This document shows positions 61,205 through 64,000 of a stretch of 64,000 nucleotides of DNA, piece after piece. Position 1 is the stretch's first letter. Every line of letters begins with the position of its first letter. The position numbers were made by a program, and so were the translations under genes. This DNA is from Syntrophorhabdaceae bacterium (GTDB taxonomy: Bacteria; Desulfobacterota; Syntrophorhabdia; Syntrophorhabdales; Syntrophorhabdaceae). The notes below the pieces were generated by a model. It saw only the letters and a program-made list of their open reading frames with translations. It was not told the DNA's origin and searched no databases. The stretch spans positions 22,951 through 86,950 of the forward strand of contig DASXUJ010000044.1 in NCBI GenBank assembly GCA_036504895.1, read 5' to 3'.

Positions 61205-62275
61205 GTGGCGAGAGAAGAACACCTGGCCCTACTGAACCTGGGCGTCAAAGAATGGAACGGATGGCGAGAAACCCACAGGGACGAAGCCATCGATCTGAAC
61301 GGGGCTGGTCTGGAAAAGAGGGATCTCAGGGGAATCGACTTCTCCCGCGCAAATCTCGCAAAAGCGAATTTCTCAGGAGCACGCCTTGAAAGAGCAAATC
61401 TCTCCTCCGCAGTTCTCAGAGATGCGAACCTATCACACGCCAATCTCGATCATGCCGATCTTACGAATGCAAATCTCTATAAATGTCATATGGCCTTTGC
61501 ACGCATGGAGAACGCGGTCCTTCCCTTTGCGAGTCTCCGGGGGGCCGACATCAGGGGCGCCCACTTGAAAGGCGCATCCCTCGAAGACGCGAATCTCCGG
61601 AAAGCGAATTGTTCTCACGCCCATCTTGAAAAAGCCTTTCTTGCCTTTTCCGACTGCACCGGCGCCGATTTCACGAACGCAAACCTTCACGGGGCAAACC
61701 TGACGGCGGTGAACCTCGAGAGGGCCAATGTCTCCGCCGTCAAGTTCGACGACGCCGTTTTTTGGAAGGTCCTGAAGAAGGCGCGATTCAGCCCCCGAAA
61801 GATCTGGAAAAACCGGGACAGTATCCTTCTGGATACCACCATGCGGTGCAAAGGGGCACATGTGGCCTGCTACGGAAGCCAAAAGTTCGCGAGTTTCATG
61901 AAGGGTCAGGACTTTCTTGAAGAGCTGATGGAAACACGAAAAGGCAGGATAATCTGCGCAATCTGGTGGCTTTTCGCCGATTGCGGGAGATCCTTCGTCA
62001 GGTGGGGGTTCTGGTCGTGCATGATCATCTTTCTCTTCGGCCTCGCCTACCTCATCCTCGGACCTCATGATTTTCATCTTGCCACGCTCCGTTTCGAGTT
62101 GGGCTCAATGATGTATTTCAGCGTGGTAACCTTTTCTACCCTCGGCTTCGGGGATATCATACCCCGCACGCCTGTGGCCCTTTTTCTCACAGGACTGGAA
62201 GTGTTCACCGGCTATTTTATGATGGGCGGGCTCATAAGCATCTTTGCCACAAAGCTTGCCCGGGCGGCCAGGTGA
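61205..62275 (+). CDS. Pentapeptide-repeat protein with a two-helix ion-channel domain
   Basis: 356 residues. Residues about 28-185 are pentapeptide repeats of A(N/D)LXX type (ANLSHANLDHADLTNANLYK), predicting a right-handed beta-helix. Residues about 255-350 form a two-helix pore (Ion_trans_2): FWSCMIIFLFGLAYLILG, a pore loop STLGFGDIIP, and FLTGLEVFTGYFMMGGLISIFA. The selectivity filter TLGFGD differs from the usual potassium TVGYGD. The start is GTG with AAGGAGG four bases upstream. The transglycosylase gene follows within a few bases. Confidence 0.88.
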   Translation: MAREEHLALLNLGVKEWNGWRETHRDEAIDLNGAGLEKRDLRGIDFSRANLAKANFSGARLERANLSSAVLRDANLSHANLDHADLTNANLYKCHMAFARMENAVLPFASLRGADIRGAHLKGASLEDANLRKANCSHAHLEKAFLAFSDCTGADFTNANLHGANLTAVNLERANVSAVKFDDAVFWKVLKKARFSPRKIWKNRDSILLDTTMRCKGAHVACYGSQKFASFMKGQDFLEELMETRKGRIICAIWWLFADCGRSFVRWGFWSCMIIFLFGLAYLILGPHDFHLATLRFELGSMMYFSVVTFSTLGFGDIIPRTPVALFLTGLEVFTGYFMMGGLISIFATKLARAAR

Positions 62276-62279
62276 CCCG

Positions 62280-63152
62280 ATGAGCAAAGGAGCGATATCT
62301 TTAATGAAAAAAGCCCTGCCCGGTTTTCTCTTATTCATTGCCATCCTTTTGTGCGCGTCGTCCTCATCCTATTGCTATACAGAGGAAGATATATGCAGCA
62401 GGAAGGGGTCCCTCTGCCAATCCCTTAAAGAAAAAGGCTTTAGTTCCGATGATCTGGCGCCTCTCTTTTCAGACCCCCGGGTTACGCTCTACCCGGAGAT
62501 TCTTGAGAAGAAAGGGAAAGGACTCGATTATTTCAACAAGAAATTCGGGCTCCTGACGCGGGACTCGGTGGAACGGGGAAAGGCGGTCCTGAAGAGCAAC
62601 AAATCTCTGCTCGTCGATATCGGCGCCAGATATAAGGTGGAACCGGAGGTGCTCATCGCCGTCTATCGCGTAGAGACCAACTTCGGCAGATACGTGGGGA
62701 CCTACCCTGTATTCAACAGTCTTCTCACCTTATCATTGTTTGAGAACAGGAGGTCCGAATGGGCGGACAGGGAGCTGGTCAGCCTCCTTGTCCTGAGCAG
62801 GTCGGAGAAGATCGATCCCCTCTCAATTAAAGGCTCATGGGCAGGCGCCTTCGGCCTCTGCCAGTTTATCCCCAGTTCCTATCTCTCTTTCGGGGCTGAC
62901 GGGAATAATGACGGAAGGGTAGATCTCTTCCAATTTACCGACGCAATGGCCAGCATTGCGAAATATCTCGCGGGACATGGCTGGGCCTCCGGTCATCCGG
63001 AGAAGATGAAGAAGGCAATTTATGCGTACAATCACTGCGACAATTACGTCCGTGCCGTTCTCGCCTACGCGGATGCGATCGAGAAACCTTATAAAAAGAC
63101 CTTAAAAAAACCGGCCCAGGTCCGCAAGAAGAGGAAAGTCGCCCGCGCCTGA
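62280..63152 (+). CDS. Lytic murein transglycosylase (MltB-like)
   Basis: About 290 residues: a signal peptide (hydrophobic LPGFLLFIAILLCASSSS), then the MltB-type domain with the catalytic Glu in VYRVETNFGRYVGTY, plus GAFGLCQFIPSSYLSFG and DGNNDGRVDLFQ. It cleaves peptidoglycan glycan strands to anhydro-muropeptides in the periplasm. The C-terminus is Lys/Arg-rich. The start at 62280 is closest to the upstream stop; the ATG at 62304, with AAAGGAG upstream, is a fair alternative. Confidence 0.9.
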   Translation: MSKGAISLMKKALPGFLLFIAILLCASSSSYCYTEEDICSRKGSLCQSLKEKGFSSDDLAPLFSDPRVTLYPEILEKKGKGLDYFNKKFGLLTRDSVERGKAVLKSNKSLLVDIGARYKVEPEVLIAVYRVETNFGRYVGTYPVFNSLLTLSLFENRRSEWADRELVSLLVLSRSEKIDPLSIKGSWAGAFGLCQFIPSSYLSFGADGNNDGRVDLFQFTDAMASIAKYLAGHGWASGHPEKMKKAIYAYNHCDNYVRAVLAYADAIEKPYKKTLKKPAQVRKKRKVARA

Positions 63153-63177
63153 TATTGTCGGGAGACCCTGCCCCGGA

Positions 63178-63795
63178 TCAACGATTTCGAAGAGCGGCCC
63201 TGTATTCGGGCTCGCTGAGGCAGCCGTCGCCATTTTTATCGTAATTCTTGAACCGGTCCATAGTGAGGTCCGATACGACCACGCTCATCTCGACGGCGGT
63301 TACTTTACCGTCCTTATTTTCATCTACGTCATAAAAGCCCGTGCCCTTCTGCGCAATTCGGGCAATTCGCTTTTTCGAATCCTTTTTTGCCGTTTTCATG
63401 GCAGTGGGTATATCAGGAGCTGGTTCGAGAGCGGCTTCTCCTCTCGTGGCCCGTGATATCCTTAAGCCTGTAGACGTATAGGAGACCGCACAATAGCTCC
63501 CCTCCCTCACGTCCCCAAGGCTCCGATAGCCCCTGAAGGTGGGATTCGAGGCATCAAAGGTAACGATTTTCCCCCTCCCCTTGAGGGTGATCGATTTGGT
63601 GCCGGTGTCCGCCCACACCACCGCACCGACAAAGGTACCTCCCCTCCGACCCTCCGTCTTGGCTCTCCTGGCCTTGGCGGGACCGGCGGTTTTCACTTCT
63701 CCCACGGTAGAATTCGGCTTCTCGTCGCATCGGCCCGGGGCGGCGAAGAGAATAACCCCCAGAAACGCGAGGCCGATAAGGCAAATCTTTTTCAT
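63178..63795 (-). CDS. Secreted EF-hand protein, hypothetical
   Basis: 205 residues: signal peptide (MKKICLIGLAFLGVILFAAPGRC), a basic linker, a beta-rich domain (GTFVGAVVWADTGTKSITLKG...VREGSYCAVSYTSTG) resembling small OB-like domains, and two C-terminal EF-hand loops (DVDENKDGKVTAVE and DKNGDGCLSEPE) with the Asp residues that bind calcium. It was started at 63795, where the signal peptide begins and AAGGTG lies upstream. No function is assigned. Confidence 0.75.
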   Translation of the reverse strand: MKKICLIGLAFLGVILFAAPGRCDEKPNSTVGEVKTAGPAKARRAKTEGRRGGTFVGAVVWADTGTKSITLKGRGKIVTFDASNPTFRGYRSLGDVREGSYCAVSYTSTGLRISRATRGEAALEPAPDIPTAMKTAKKDSKKRIARIAQKGTGFYDVDENKDGKVTAVEMSVVVSDLTMDRFKNYDKNGDGCLSEPEYRAALRNR

Positions 63796-63982
63796 ATGGC
63801 ACCTTCCCTCTTTTTCCTGCCATGTTTTATCGGGAACAGGCCGGGAAGTCAAGTTCTTTCAGCCCACAAACCATTGACCGTTATTTTTGCCTGTGGTATT
63901 CTCAGGTTAAAGAAAGCAAAGGGTTGGAGGTACGTTCGCGAGCCGGCCTTTATCCCTTAATCTCGAGGAAAAGGAGGTATAT

Positions 63983-64000
63983 ATGTCGACCATATACGAT
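63983..64000 (+). CDS. Start of a truncated gene at the right edge
   Basis: AAGGAGG five bases before an ATG at 63983 opens a frame reading MSTIYD to the window end. The ribosome site is strong, but too little sequence is present to identify the product. Confidence 0.5.

Overview
The window looks like chromosome from a strict anaerobe that disposes of electrons as hydrogen, most likely a syntrophic or fermentative Desulfobacterota of Syntrophorhabdus type. That taxonomic guess is inference. It rests on three [FeFe]-hydrogenase catalytic subunits, two extra H-cluster sensor-type proteins, all three H-cluster maturases (HydE, HydF, HydG), the NADH/NAD+ sensor Rex, two sigma-54 promoters, a branched-chain/aromatic-acid type ABC importer and two acyl-CoA ligases. 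No rRNA, tRNA, CRISPR array, insertion sequence or phage gene was recognised.

Layout. 1-12.3 kb is mostly housekeeping: a PAS histidine kinase hybrid cut by the left edge, a TPR protein, truA with a small coiled-coil lipoprotein, gyrA, gpsA, two conserved small families (BCAM0308 and DUF6125), alanine dehydrogenase, a cyclic-nucleotide-binding-domain protein, and hydE. 12.4-12.8 kb is a gene-free block of tandem, hairpin-rich repeats. 12.9-17.9 kb is a signalling module: a CBS-pair protein, a DRTGG protein, an RsbW-like ATPase, a ferredoxin/H-cluster-like protein, a second DRTGG protein, a PHP phosphoesterase and a second ATPase-fold protein, the last behind a consensus sigma-54 promoter. 18.0-27.7 kb is the plus-strand hydrogenase operon, with a Rex-like operator upstream and a strong intrinsic terminator downstream. 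It encodes a HndB-like protein, HydC1, HydB1, HydA1, then HydC2, a NuoF-GltD fusion and HydA2. 28.0-36.1 kb is a minus-strand operon reading rex, hydC3, hydB3, hydA3, a PAS-containing sensory hydrogenase HydS, and a SpoIIE/PP2C phosphatase. 36.5-42.1 kb has a receiver-RAM-RAM regulator behind a second sigma-54 promoter, divergent from aspA-hydF-hydG.

42.1-49.5 kb holds a 2-hydroxyacid dehydrogenase, a FadR-type GntR regulator flanked by two paralogous acyl-CoA ligases whose promoters share the same palindrome, a J-domain protein and an orphan TRAP solute-binding protein. 49.7-57 kb has small conserved genes, a complete livFGMHK importer and a ROK kinase. 57-64 kb has an MFS exporter, a HATPase-GNAT fusion, an RsbW-like ATPase and a STAS protein (a partner-switching set), a pentapeptide-repeat potassium-channel-like protein, a lytic transglycosylase and an EF-hand protein.

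Together the genes suggest a cell that oxidises organic acids after CoA activation, collects electrons as NADH, possibly NADPH, and reduced ferredoxin, and releases them as H2 through several bifurcating or confurcating hydrogenases. Expression and activity appear to be tuned by NADH/NAD+ (Rex), sigma-54 activators, and sensors built on catalytically altered H-clusters coupled to kinase-fold and phosphatase proteins.
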